Part shown: positions 36,025-44,356 of the stretch, piece by piece | Numbering within the stretch: position 1 is the stretch's first letter | How the letters are laid out: the number at the start of each line of letters is the position of its first letter | Assembly (NCBI GenBank): GCA_016291375.1 | Contig: JAEEXE010000003.1 | Location: forward strand, 61,667-125,666 | Reading direction: 5' to 3' | Origin: Butyrivibrio sp. | Lineage (GTDB): Bacteria; Bacillota; Clostridia; Lachnospirales; Lachnospiraceae | DNA: 64,000 bases | Position numbers and translations under genes: made by a program | The notes under the pieces: generated by a model | Database searches by the model: none | What the model was told of the DNA's origin: nothing | The model's input: only the letters and a program-made list of their open reading frames with translations

Positions 36025-36588
36025 TTATCTCTCATTATCAAAATGAGGTCTAACCACCTGACTTACTGCAGTTAAGATCATAAAGAGGATTGCACTGTCT
36101 ATGGGAAGCATAATGAAATTGGAAAGAATTCTTCCGGGAAGAATCGCTGAAATAGCTTTACCATATAACATATTGAGCCACAAAGTATTTAGAAAAACAT
36201 TGCAGAACACCTTAACGCAAAGCTCTGCAGCCACGACTCTCCATAACTTCACAGGCTTCTTGTACAGAAATAAACCGTAAATAACAGAAGCTGTCATAGC
36301 AGAAATAGTAAACCCTATAAAAAAGTTACCATCACTTGATAAAAACCATTTGATAATATCAAGCGCTCCACCAAATATTGCTCCCACAACAGGTCCAAAT
36401 AAATAATCTACTATTCTGTTTGGAAGACCCGAGAATCCAACCTTGATGTACGGACCGAATTTGATCGTGGCAACTTTTCCAAGGACAATAGCTAGTGCCG
36501 CCATGAATCCGCAGAAAGTCATTACTTTCACTTCTTTAAATTTTGCGATGGGATTTGTTTTGATTGTTTCGTTTGTAAAATCAGACAT
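36025..36588 (-). CDS. folT: Folate ECF transporter substrate-binding subunit FolT
   Basis: S-component that captures folate and docks on a shared EcfAAT energy module. The ATG at 36588 follows a perfect AAAGGAGG; 187 residues with about six membrane helices. The family segment KVATIKFGPYIKVGFSGLPN (about 44-63), GPVVGAIFGGALDIIKWF and the C-terminal GRILSNFIMLPID are present. No ecfA/T genes are here, so the module must be encoded elsewhere. A THF riboswitch in its leader supports folate as the ligand. Confidence 0.92.
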   Translation of the reverse strand: MSDFTNETIKTNPIAKFKEVKVMTFCGFMAALAIVLGKVATIKFGPYIKVGFSGLPNRIVDYLFGPVVGAIFGGALDIIKWFLSSDGNFFIGFTISAMTASVIYGLFLYKKPVKLWRVVAAELCVKVFCNVFLNTLWLNMLYGKAISAILPGRILSNFIMLPIDSAILFMILTAVSQVVRPHFDNER

Positions 36589-36652
36589 AAAATTACCTCC
36601 TTTGCAGTTTCCTTTAACCACACCGGAGGCATAATCATTCTCAAGCGATGTA

Positions 36653-36755
36653 GCAGCGGGATGCGATATTAGTACCGCGGATCCTGAAAAGAATCCTTCG
36701 TCCCGATGACAACTCCCTGTTCACCGGGCACTTAACGCACTAACGTCTACTCTGC
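36653..36755 (-). promoter_or_regulatory. Class I tetrahydrofolate (folT) riboswitch
   Basis: Read on minus, conserved blocks appear in order: GAGTAGAC, GCGTTAAGTG, GGGAGTTGTC, ACGAAGG, CCGCGGTA and ATCGCATCCCGCTGC. The closing stem GCAG/CTGC is at 36752-36755 and 36653-36656. These match the known THF-I aptamer. Downstream, GCCTCC (minus; plus 36625-36630) can pair with the folT Shine-Dalgarno GGAGG (plus 36596-36600). Ligand binding therefore probably hides or frees the ribosome-binding site. No intrinsic terminator lies between aptamer and gene. Confidence 0.93.
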
Positions 36756-36760
36756 ATTTC

Positions 36761-36788
36761 ATATTATTTTTTCCAAAAGAAATAATAT
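36761..36788 (-). repeat. AT-rich stem-loop upstream of the riboswitch
   Basis: ATATTATTT (36761-36769) pairs with AAATAATAT (36780-36788). It may end transcription of the upstream membrane-protein gene. The TAATAT within it could be the -10 of the riboswitch transcript, which would start near 36754. Confidence 0.5.
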
Positions 36789-36796
36789 CATCGCCT

Positions 36797-37234
36797 TTAT
36801 TTAAATGCAAGCCACAGCTTAAGTATTCCGACTGATAACAGTACTATTCCTCCAATAAAATACAAGATCAAATAAATAACCGATTCTATTCGATATCTAC
36901 TTGTTATACAGTTCTTAGGCGTCTTGGGATTGATATAGATATTATACTTATGCCCTTTCTTATACTGCTTTTCTTCAGAATAAAGTAAAAAATCAAGCAT
37001 TGCCTTACTAGTATACCAACAATGTTTAAACTTATATCTATACGTTGGTCTATATGACCAATAATAACGCCCTCCTTTTAATCTTCTATTTATGGCTTCG
37101 ACTTCTACCAGCGTTCCTTCAACCTGCTCCGTACAAGAGTTGATAACATATAGATTCCAGATCAAAAAGCATTCTACACCTATCCCTGTAAAAAGACAGA
37201 TAAGCCCAAACACTAAATCAAAAGTAATATTCAT
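36797..37234 (-). CDS. Small two-helix membrane protein, DUF3592-like
   Basis: Unrecognised function. The 145 residues have a membrane helix at each end (about 5-30 and 118-140). Between them is a Tyr/Arg-rich soluble part (GGRYYWSYRPTYRYKFKH; KKGHKYNIYINPKTPKN) that resembles the beta-rich core of DUF3592-type proteins. The base composition is more AT-rich than the surrounding core genes. It lies in a group of small envelope proteins between folT and gpsA. Confidence 0.7.
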   Translation of the reverse strand: MNITFDLVFGLICLFTGIGVECFLIWNLYVINSCTEQVEGTLVEVEAINRRLKGGRYYWSYRPTYRYKFKHCWYTSKAMLDFLLYSEEKQYKKGHKYNIYINPKTPKNCITSRYRIESVIYLILYFIGGIVLLSVGILKLWLAFK

Positions 37235-37261
37235 ATATTAAATCCCATAATTAATTAATAA

Positions 37262-37765
37262 TCAGCCTGTATATTTAATTTCGCTAACTGTTTGGTCTAT
37301 TATAAATGAGATTATATAATCATCATATGAATACGTTAAAATATTCATGCTATCTATAGCCACACCTGTAGTTTCTCCGTATGCGGCCTTTACTTCCTCT
37401 TCGGTACTTCCGACACTTATACCCTTTGAGGTCTTAATATTCTCATCCTTAATGGAGATCATATCAGGAAATTCCTGTCTCTTTTCATCATCAATCTGAT
37501 TAATGATATATGAGGACACTCCAACTTTTCCTGAATCAAAAGTATAGTAAAATCCAGGATTGTCGCCTTCTTTAGATTCCGGCTCGCCAAACGCCGCAAA
37601 TACATTATCCATATTTTCATCCTTTATGGACACTGTAACTCCGTTATATTCAAATGCTGCATCATTTGATGAGTTCGCAGTTTGTTTCGATTTTCCAAAG
37701 CTACATCCCATAAGTGATAATGTAAATAATACGATCAGTAGCATTCCCGTGATTCTGGTTTTCAT
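37262..37765 (-). CDS. Small lipoprotein of unknown function
   Basis: The start is ATG 37765 (AAAGGAG nine bases upstream), giving 167 residues. A lipoprotein signal is clear: MKTRITGMLLIVLFTLSLMGC, with the acylated Cys at 21. The mature part has repeated elements (VTVSIKDENMDNVFAAFGEPES and SVGSTEEEVKAAYG) that look like BamE/SmpA-type or KTSC-like short alpha/beta units. No enzyme motif is visible. It is probably anchored on the outer face of the membrane. Confidence 0.78.
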   Translation of the reverse strand: MKTRITGMLLIVLFTLSLMGCSFGKSKQTANSSNDAAFEYNGVTVSIKDENMDNVFAAFGEPESKEGDNPGFYYTFDSGKVGVSSYIINQIDDEKRQEFPDMISIKDENIKTSKGISVGSTEEEVKAAYGETTGVAIDSMNILTYSYDDYIISFIIDQTVSEIKYTG

Positions 37766-37837
37766 GATCAGCACTCCTTTCTTTCACTGCCATAAAGTTC
37801 TTTTTTAACACTTAAAACTTTTCCAAAATCTTCTATA

Positions 37838-38036
37838 TGCGGTCTTCAAGAGAAATGATAGTATCAAAAATCTCAGTTTCGCGTTCGAATCTGAATTCTC
37901 CGCTTAAAAAGTATTTCTCAACAATCAACCATTGTCCTTGCCCAAAATTTCTTAAAGTCTTTTGCTTCCCCAAACAAAAGTTTGCTCTTCCTTTGTCATC
38001 AATACACCCTTTCCGATTATCATATATAGAATTATG
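37838..38036 (-). pseudogene. Possible decayed small gene
   Basis: No intact gene fills this 270-bp gap. On minus an ATG at about 38005, with AAAGGG upstream, opens MTKEEQTFVWG and then stops within a few codons. Another frame continues as GQWLIVEKYFLSGEFRFERE to a stop near 37838. The pieces read like protein broken by a frameshift. Real coding history is uncertain at this length. Confidence 0.3.
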
Positions 38037-38038
38037 TC

Positions 38039-38329
38039 TTACATCTGTTGTCTTTCTACTGTAGCTACCTGATTTTGCATGGCAGCTTCCCTTGCTTTCT
38101 TGATAGCCTCTTCTGCAATTTTATCTGCCCACTTGTATTTGCATAATGCACCCAAAATTAAAAGCACAATACTCAAACAGAGTATAGTAACAGTAACGAC
38201 AACATCACCCTTAAGATTAAATAACATCAAAAGCACGCCCACAATACCTAAATTGATCATTATCGCCCCCATGCCACTTATAAATGTAGCAAATCCACTA
38301 CTTTTATACCTTGTATACCTGATCAACAT
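38039..38329 (-). CDS. Small two-helix membrane protein
   Basis: The 96 residues hold two membrane helices (about 13-38 and 44-64), then a Lys/Ala/Glu-rich cytoplasmic-looking tail (ADKIAEEAIKKAREAAMQ). AAGGAGGATGATGAT gives a strong ribosome-binding site, so the gene is probably real. No family is recognised. It is 16 nt downstream of the PH-like gene and likely co-transcribed with it. Confidence 0.65.
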   Translation of the reverse strand: MLIRYTRYKSSGFATFISGMGAIMINLGIVGVLLMLFNLKGDVVVTVTILCLSIVLLILGALCKYKWADKIAEEAIKKAREAAMQNQVATVERQQM

Positions 38330-38345
38330 ATCATCATCCTCCTTT

Positions 38346-38762
38346 TTATCTTAACTTCTTTCTTCTCTTCATATCATCTTCAAAGGCTTCAGCATTTAAA
38401 TATGACGTATCGATATCAAACATCGGTTTATCTTGACCGGTTAAATACACCATAAAATGCTTGCCTTCAAAAATATCTTTTCGTTCTTCTATCTTGCTGA
38501 TAGCCGAGATATCTATAGACTCTTTTTCACGAAAAAAGACTATTCGATTTATTTTATTATTTTTCACAATAAACATTTGTCTGTAAAAAACAATCAAAAA
38601 GATTGGAGCTATAACTGTAAAAGCCCAGCCTTTTATTCCCGGAGTACCACCTTGTATAATGATTGCTATATCTAGCCATATCGCAACCGCCAAAAAGATA
38701 AACAGCAAAACTACAATAGGTAATTGAGGCTTAATATAATAAACGTTACTATCTTTTCCCAT
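38346..38762 (-). CDS. Membrane protein with PH-like soluble part
   Basis: The start is ATG 38762 (AGAAGGA upstream), rather than TTG 38783. The 138 residues have two membrane helices (about 14-32 and 45-62), then a soluble domain with VKNNKINRIVFFREKESIDISAISKIEERK. That pattern resembles bacterial PH domains (bPH_2), where a short strand series follows two helices. Function is unknown. Confidence 0.65.
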   Translation of the reverse strand: MGKDSNVYYIKPQLPIVVLLFIFLAVAIWLDIAIIIQGGTPGIKGWAFTVIAPIFLIVFYRQMFIVKNNKINRIVFFREKESIDISAISKIEERKDIFEGKHFMVYLTGQDKPMFDIDTSYLNAEAFEDDMKRRKKLR

Positions 38763-38775
38763 AAACGCTGTCCTT

Positions 38776-39612
38776 CTATGCAATATTCCTTTGCCTATAT
38801 TTCATCCACATTACTTTAACGATATATGGAATCATACAAAACATTCCTATCGTAAAAAAAGCAAAATACGATATAGGAAATAATATAATTGATAATATTC
38901 TGAATATCCGCATTTGCTTTTTATACCATTTAATATAAAAAGCCAGACCAAATCCAAAAATCAAAGAAAAAATGATTCCCGACAACATTAACTCAACACT
39001 ATTAAGAAACACATCCTCTTGAAGATGTGAAATATTCAAATAGAAAATAGTCATTAAAAGCGTAAAAGCAGATCCTATTGCAGTAGTTATTCCTACAATC
39101 TTAAAAAACTCTCTGTTCGTAATATCAACAATATCTTTCTTATGAACAAGTGCTTTGAGCTCTTTTAGTGAACCTTCGGTAAAAGAATTATTGTCTATAA
39201 TGAAGTATAAATTTCCTTTAATATACAGGAATGAATAGTTCTTCACGATATATAAAGAAGTAATATCGGAAATAGGATATTCTGTTCTTACAGTTTTTTC
39301 TTTGCCTACTAATTCTTGAGTTATCTTATTTTCATCAATTGTATAGATAATCTCATATTCCTGATCCTTATAGAGGTTCTTAAGCTTATAATAATTACGA
39401 CACCACAGAAAAACCAAAAGGACAATAATGCCAAAATATATGAGAAACAAATAGATGAATATAACATCTTTAAACATTCCAATAAAAGAAGAAACAAAAA
39501 CCACAGCAAGAAATGGCATAAAAAATCGTGCAGTACCATATCCCCATGTTCTATGTTCAAGCATTACTCGAAATACATTATTCTCATTTAATTTACAAGT
39601 GTTACGTATCAA
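38776..39612 (-). CDS. Membrane protein with YcxB-like domain
   Basis: The 278 residues start with TTG 39612 behind AGAGG. Two helices lie near 28-68, followed by a soluble YcxB-like part (EYEIIYTIDENKITQE; YPISDITSLYIVKNYSFLYIKGNLYFII). Three or four more helices follow (about 168-275). It resembles the YcxB/PH-like membrane proteins of Firmicutes, whose role is unknown. It overlaps the upstream end of the 38346 gene only marginally and is probably the first gene of the small-protein run. Confidence 0.65.
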   Translation of the reverse strand: MIRNTCKLNENNVFRVMLEHRTWGYGTARFFMPFLAVVFVSSFIGMFKDVIFIYLFLIYFGIIVLLVFLWCRNYYKLKNLYKDQEYEIIYTIDENKITQELVGKEKTVRTEYPISDITSLYIVKNYSFLYIKGNLYFIIDNNSFTEGSLKELKALVHKKDIVDITNREFFKIVGITTAIGSAFTLLMTIFYLNISHLQEDVFLNSVELMLSGIIFSLIFGFGLAFYIKWYKKQMRIFRILSIILFPISYFAFFTIGMFCMIPYIVKVMWMKYRQRNIA

Positions 39613-39706
39613 TATTAAATACCTCTATCTATTTTCGTTAATCATATCCGCAAACATCGTGAAACATCTCTTAACAATTTGTATTATAATATTTATCAAA
39701 TAATAA

Positions 39707-39751
39707 AACAACCCATTCTATGTAATACACAACTACATAGAATGGGTTGTT
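39707..39751. repeat. Palindromic repeat copy B, terminator of gpsA
   Basis: AACAACCCATTCTATGTA (39707-39724) pairs perfectly with 39734-39751. On minus the stem is followed by TTATTATTTG, so it serves as the gpsA terminator. It shares an identical left arm and 17 of 18 right-arm bases with copy A at 35946, while the 9-base loops differ. Confidence 0.88.
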
Positions 39752-39778
39752 GCAATATCAAGAAATTTTGTTTAATTC

Positions 39779-40801
39779 TTACCACTCCAACATACTGTTT
39801 TCTATCTTCTTATCTCTTAACATAAGATCCTTAATGGCATCTTGAAGTGCTTTTCCGCTAAATAAGATATCATTAACCGCCTTGATTATAGGCATCTCAA
39901 CTTCATATTTCTCAGCTAGCTTAAGCGCTGCCTTTGCGCTGTAGACGCCCTCTACAACCATGTTTACTTCATCCATTGCTTCCTTATAGGTCTTACCCTG
40001 CCCTATAAGGATACCTGCGCGTCTGTTTCTTGAATGCATGGAAGCACAGGTTACGATCAGATCGCCGATACCTGATAGACCTGCAAATGTCTCAAACTTA
40101 CCGCCCATTGCAATGCCAAGTCTTGATATCTCTGCGATACCTCTTGTAATAAGTGCAGCCTTGGCATTATCTCCGCAGCCAAATCCATCTGCTATACCTG
40201 CAGCCAGAGCAACCACATTCTTAAGCGCTGCTCCTATCTCTATTCCAAGCATATCGGGACTTATATAAACCCTAAAGTAGTCATTCATAAATGCGTTCTG
40301 AACAAACTTAGCTATCTCTTTGTCAAAAGCTCCCACAACAATGGTAGTAGGCATGCTCTTACCAACTTCTTCTGCGTGAGAAGGACCTGACAGAACACAT
40401 ACATGACAGCCCGGAAGCTCATCCAAGATAACATCGCTCATCACCATAAGCGATTCTTCTTCAATACCTTTACTGCAGTTTACGATTATCTGTCTGTGTT
40501 CCTCGTTCTCCTCAATGAAAGGCTTCATGCGCCTTATCGTCTCTCTCATGTGAGCTGAAGGAACAACTACAACAATAAGATCCTTACCCCTGACAGTCTC
40601 TTCCATGTCAGAAGTAAACTTAACATTCTCAGGAAGCTTAATCCCCGGAAGCTTTTCTTCATTACCTCTGTACGCCTTAAGCTTTGCTACGCTGTCTTCG
40701 CTCCTGGACCATACAGTAACATCATGTCCATTACCTGCAAGTACGTGAGCCAGAGCTATTCCCCAGCTTCCCGCGCCTACTATGCCAACTTGTGTATCCA
40801 A
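39779..40801 (-). CDS. gpsA: Glycerol-3-phosphate dehydrogenase [NAD(P)+]
   Basis: Makes sn-glycerol-3-phosphate for phospholipids. The 340 residues start with TTG 40801 behind GGAGGG and show VGIVGAGSWGIALAHVLAGNG, NCSKGIEEESL, CVLSGPSHAEEV, the catalytic Lys region ALKNVVALAAG and GDLIVTCASMHSRNRRAG. It is 47 nt downstream of plsY, pairing the supply and use of glycerol-3-phosphate. Confidence 0.96.
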   Translation of the reverse strand: MDTQVGIVGAGSWGIALAHVLAGNGHDVTVWSRSEDSVAKLKAYRGNEEKLPGIKLPENVKFTSDMEETVRGKDLIVVVVPSAHMRETIRRMKPFIEENEEHRQIIVNCSKGIEEESLMVMSDVILDELPGCHVCVLSGPSHAEEVGKSMPTTIVVGAFDKEIAKFVQNAFMNDYFRVYISPDMLGIEIGAALKNVVALAAGIADGFGCGDNAKAALITRGIAEISRLGIAMGGKFETFAGLSGIGDLIVTCASMHSRNRRAGILIGQGKTYKEAMDEVNMVVEGVYSAKAALKLAEKYEVEMPIIKAVNDILFSGKALQDAIKDLMLRDKKIENSMLEW

Positions 40802-40848
40802 ATCCGCCCTCCAAATTATGTTTATTCCACAGAATATTATTCAGATCA

Positions 40849-41505
40849 TCAATCGATCTTATTTTTCTTTGTAAGATATGTCTTTCTCTCAGTTTTATCC
40901 ATGAGCTTCTTGATATTTCCTCTGTGCTGATAGAAAGCAAGCGCTGTAAGGATTGCAACTATTACATATATCTCATTAAGCTCGCCCTGAGGAAGCGCTC
41001 CAAGAAGTCCCATCTGTCCGAAAATAACAGTTTGGATAAAAAACACTGTGTAAAGGCAAAGACTGCTGACTGATACAAAATGAGTGATATTAAAGGGAAT
41101 AAAGAATGCAAGAAGTCCAACAGCTACAAACTTCCATCCCATAGCGATAATATATCCGGCAGTGCATGCGATTCCTTTACCGCCTTTAAATTTCAAGAAG
41201 AAAGGAAAATCATGTCCAAGTACACATCCTGCGGCTGTATAGATCATAAAAAGATACTTATACTCCGGATTACCCTTTGTAAAAAGAAAATAGGTGATCA
41301 CAATAGCAAGAATGCACTTAAGCATATCTCCCAAAAGAACGATAAGTCCGGCCTTAGTCCCCATTACTCTAAGTGTATTGGTAGTACCGGCATTACCGCT
41401 TCCAACGCTCCTTATGTCCACTCCCTTCATCTTGCCGTACAAAACAGCAGTCTGAAACATGCCAAATACATAACCAATAACCAAACACAATACTCTTTCT
41501 AACAT
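40849..41505 (-). CDS. plsY: Acyl-phosphate:glycerol-3-phosphate acyltransferase PlsY
   Basis: First acylation of phospholipid synthesis. The 218 residues hold about five membrane helices, the conserved loop IRSVGSGNAGTTNTLRVMG (about 31-49), FKGGKGIACTAG and the basic C-terminal tail. It lies three bases after der and ahead of gpsA; der-plsY-gpsA is a common Clostridial order. Confidence 0.95.
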   Translation of the reverse strand: MLERVLCLVIGYVFGMFQTAVLYGKMKGVDIRSVGSGNAGTTNTLRVMGTKAGLIVLLGDMLKCILAIVITYFLFTKGNPEYKYLFMIYTAAGCVLGHDFPFFLKFKGGKGIACTAGYIIAMGWKFVAVGLLAFFIPFNITHFVSVSSLCLYTVFFIQTVIFGQMGLLGALPQGELNEIYVIVAILTALAFYQHRGNIKKLMDKTERKTYLTKKNKID

Positions 41506-41508
41506 TAC

Positions 41509-42837
41509 TTACTTATCCTCTTTTCTCTCCCTGATGATAAATCTAAGGGGTGTACCCTTAAAGCCAAAGGCTTCTCTTATCTGATTTTCAATATATCTGG
41601 TGTAACTAAAGTGCATCAGCTTTTTGTCATTAACGAAAATAACAAATGTCGGCGGCTTAACAGAAGCCTGCGTGATGTAATAGAGTTTAAGGATCTTACC
41701 CTTATCACTTGGCGGCTGTTGCATAACAACTGCCTGAGTCATGATCTCATTAAGCACACCGGTTGCAACTCTCATTGCATGATTCTCACTGACAATATCA
41801 ATAAGATCATAAAGTTTTACAAGTCTCTGTCCGGTCTCAGCGGAAATAAAGATGATCTCCGCATAATTCATAAACGGAAGGACATTTCTGATGTTCTTGG
41901 TAAACTCTTTTACAGAGTGGTTGTCCTTCTCGATAAGATCCCATTTATTAACCGCGATAATAACAGCCTTTCCGCTATCATGGGCAATGCCGGCGATCTT
42001 GGCGTCCTGCTCAGTAACGCCTTCCTCGGCATTGATGACAAGAATGGCAATATCAGCTCTTTCAACAGCACCAACTGTTCTGACTATCATGTAATGCTCA
42101 AGAGCATCCTTAACCTTACTCTTCCTTCTAAGGCCCGCAGTGTCGATGAAAGTATAGTTCTTGCCGTTATACTTAACCTCTGTATCGATCGCATCTCTGG
42201 TTGTTCCAGCGATATCAGATACAATAAGTCTGTTCTCACCGATAAGCTTATTTATGATAGATGACTTACCAACATTGGGCTTACCGATTATAGCAATCTT
42301 TGTTGTGTCATCCTCATTGTCATTAATGGAATCCTTCTTAAAATGGCTTACAACCTCTTCAAGCAGATCACCGATTCCCTGCTTATTAACAGCAGAAATA
42401 GGAAAAGGCTCACCTATACCAAGGTTGTAGAATTCATAAACATCAAGGGAATCTCTTGTATAATTGTCCACCTTGTTAACGCAAAGAACGACCGGCTTTC
42501 CGGATCTTCTAAGCATATCAGCAACCTTGGAATCAGAATCAGTAAGTCCTTGCTTAACATCAACCATAAAAATAATGACATCAGCGGTATCTATAGCAAT
42601 CTGAGCCTGCTCTCTCATCTGTGAAAGGATAATATCCTTGGATTCAGGCTCAATACCACCGGTATCGATAAGTGTGAAGCTGTGATTAAGCCACTCCACA
42701 TCCTGATATAATCTATCTCTTGTAACGCCGGGCGTATCCTGAACAATAGCGATCCTGCTACCTGCCATTGCATTAAAAAGCGTGGATTTACCGACATTTG
42801 GTCTTCCGACAACTGCAACAATGTTTTTTCTACTCAT
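41509..42837 (-). CDS. der: Ribosome-assembly GTPase Der (EngA)
   Basis: Double-GTPase needed for 50S assembly. The 442 residues have two G domains with P-loops GRPNVGKSTLFN (about 10) and GKPNVGKSSIIN (about 186), DTPGVTRD and DIAGTTRD switches, NKVD and NKWD base motifs, and a C-terminal KH-like domain. AAAAAGGA precedes the ATG at 42837. Confidence 0.97.
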   Translation of the reverse strand: MSRKNIVAVVGRPNVGKSTLFNAMAGSRIAIVQDTPGVTRDRLYQDVEWLNHSFTLIDTGGIEPESKDIILSQMREQAQIAIDTADVIIFMVDVKQGLTDSDSKVADMLRRSGKPVVLCVNKVDNYTRDSLDVYEFYNLGIGEPFPISAVNKQGIGDLLEEVVSHFKKDSINDNEDDTTKIAIIGKPNVGKSSIINKLIGENRLIVSDIAGTTRDAIDTEVKYNGKNYTFIDTAGLRRKSKVKDALEHYMIVRTVGAVERADIAILVINAEEGVTEQDAKIAGIAHDSGKAVIIAVNKWDLIEKDNHSVKEFTKNIRNVLPFMNYAEIIFISAETGQRLVKLYDLIDIVSENHAMRVATGVLNEIMTQAVVMQQPPSDKGKILKLYYITQASVKPPTFVIFVNDKKLMHFSYTRYIENQIREAFGFKGTPLRFIIRERKEDK

Positions 42838-42868
42838 ATTTTTTCCTTTTTAGGTCTTATAACAACTA

Positions 42869-44227
42869 TCAATAAGTATCTTCAACTGGAATATCAAATA
42901 AAAGCGCGGCAAGCTCATGCCCATCACACTTGGATATTCCCACATTAACCCCAAGTTCTCTTTGTACATCACCTATAGTAAGGTCGTCAAGAAAATAATC
43001 TTCTCCGCTCCTAAGAAGGTTCTCCGGAAGATACAAACAACTTCCAAGCTCTTTACCTGTAAGCTGCTTAATAATATCCTGTCCTGTAAGAAGGCCGGAA
43101 ACAGTTATTCTCTCGCCAAAAAATTCATTTACTATCTCATACACGTTGACCTTAAGCCCTTCACACGCATCCATAGCTTTCTGAGCCATATCTCTGATAC
43201 ATGGATAAACAAGTCTTCCTGTAGCGATTGAGATATTTCTTTTGACCTTATCCAAATGATCTCGATGCTTAGAAGAAATACATGCTATAGCCTCATCAAA
43301 CTCATCTATGAGAAGCCTCATCATGCCTACGCCGTTCTCATATTGTATGTATCCGTCATATCTTTCTGCTTCCGGAAAATCTCTTCCCGCCAAAAAATAC
43401 CACTCATCACTTGCGTGAATAAAATGGATACCATGCTCTGCATATACTTTCCGCTGCCATGACTCTATAAGGTCTATAACCTCGATGGCATCCTCTTTTT
43501 CAAAGGGTTCCAAGGGATAAAGGCCGTCTCTGTACTTGGAAAGTCCAACAGGAACTACCGATACACTCTGAAGATTGGGAATATATTTGGAAAGATCCCT
43601 TATTGATCTCTCAAGCTCCTTGCCATCGTTAACACCCTTACAAAGAACGATCTGACCATTGAGCTCTATACCGGTTCCCGGGGCGCAAAGCCTGTCCACC
43701 TTCTTAAGTGCCTCCCCCGCAAATCTGTTACCAAGCATCATGCAGCGAAGTTCGGGATTCGTCGTCTGAAATGATACGTTGATAGGCGAAAGGTGATACT
43801 TCAAGATCCTATCTATGTCCTTATCAGACATATTGGTAAGAGTTACATAATTACCCTGCAAAAAAGAAAGTCTGGAATCATCGTCCTTGAAGTACAAGGT
43901 ATCACGCATACCCTTAGGCATCTGATCAATAAAGCAAAAGATACATTTATTATAACAGGACCTATAATTGTCCATAAGTCCGTTTTCAAATTCTATACCC
44001 AGATCCTCATCGAAATCTTTGTCAATATCAAGAAGCCACTCTTCACCGTCTGACTTAAGGATAAGAATGTCCAGATGCTCATCCTGTACCAGATACTGAA
44101 AATCAAAGATATCGCTAATATCCTGATCATTAATCTTAAGGAGTCTGTCGCCCGGTTCAATATTCATTTCTTCGGCAATACTTCCTGGTATTACATTGCC
44201 GATAAGATGACCTTTCTTAGAATCCAT
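42869..44227 (-). CDS. PDZ/DUF512 radical-SAM-like protein
   Basis: Member of the Clostridial/cyanobacterial DUF512 family (TIGR03279). The 452 residues start with a PDZ-like domain (GNVIPGSIAEEMNIEPGDRLL, about 10-30). A cluster-type motif RSCYNKCIFCFIDQ follows, with Cys91, Cys95 and Cys98, then a TIM-barrel-like part (GNYVTLTNMSD; PINVSFQTTNPELR) and the DUF512 domain (ERITVSGLLTGQDI). Function is unknown. Its regular position beside der suggests a link to ribosome assembly or RNA. The ribosome-binding site is distant. Confidence 0.88.
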   Translation of the reverse strand: MDSKKGHLIGNVIPGSIAEEMNIEPGDRLLKINDQDISDIFDFQYLVQDEHLDILILKSDGEEWLLDIDKDFDEDLGIEFENGLMDNYRSCYNKCIFCFIDQMPKGMRDTLYFKDDDSRLSFLQGNYVTLTNMSDKDIDRILKYHLSPINVSFQTTNPELRCMMLGNRFAGEALKKVDRLCAPGTGIELNGQIVLCKGVNDGKELERSIRDLSKYIPNLQSVSVVPVGLSKYRDGLYPLEPFEKEDAIEVIDLIESWQRKVYAEHGIHFIHASDEWYFLAGRDFPEAERYDGYIQYENGVGMMRLLIDEFDEAIACISSKHRDHLDKVKRNISIATGRLVYPCIRDMAQKAMDACEGLKVNVYEIVNEFFGERITVSGLLTGQDIIKQLTGKELGSCLYLPENLLRSGEDYFLDDLTIGDVQRELGVNVGISKCDGHELAALLFDIPVEDTY

Positions 44228-44356
44228 CCTATATTATTACCTCTTTTTAGCTAATACTCCCGGGTGTTATTATACATGAATTTCCTTGACGTGTCAGTAA
44301 TTATGATGATAAAACAATATATGGAAGAAATAGAAACCCATATGAAAGGAATTATT

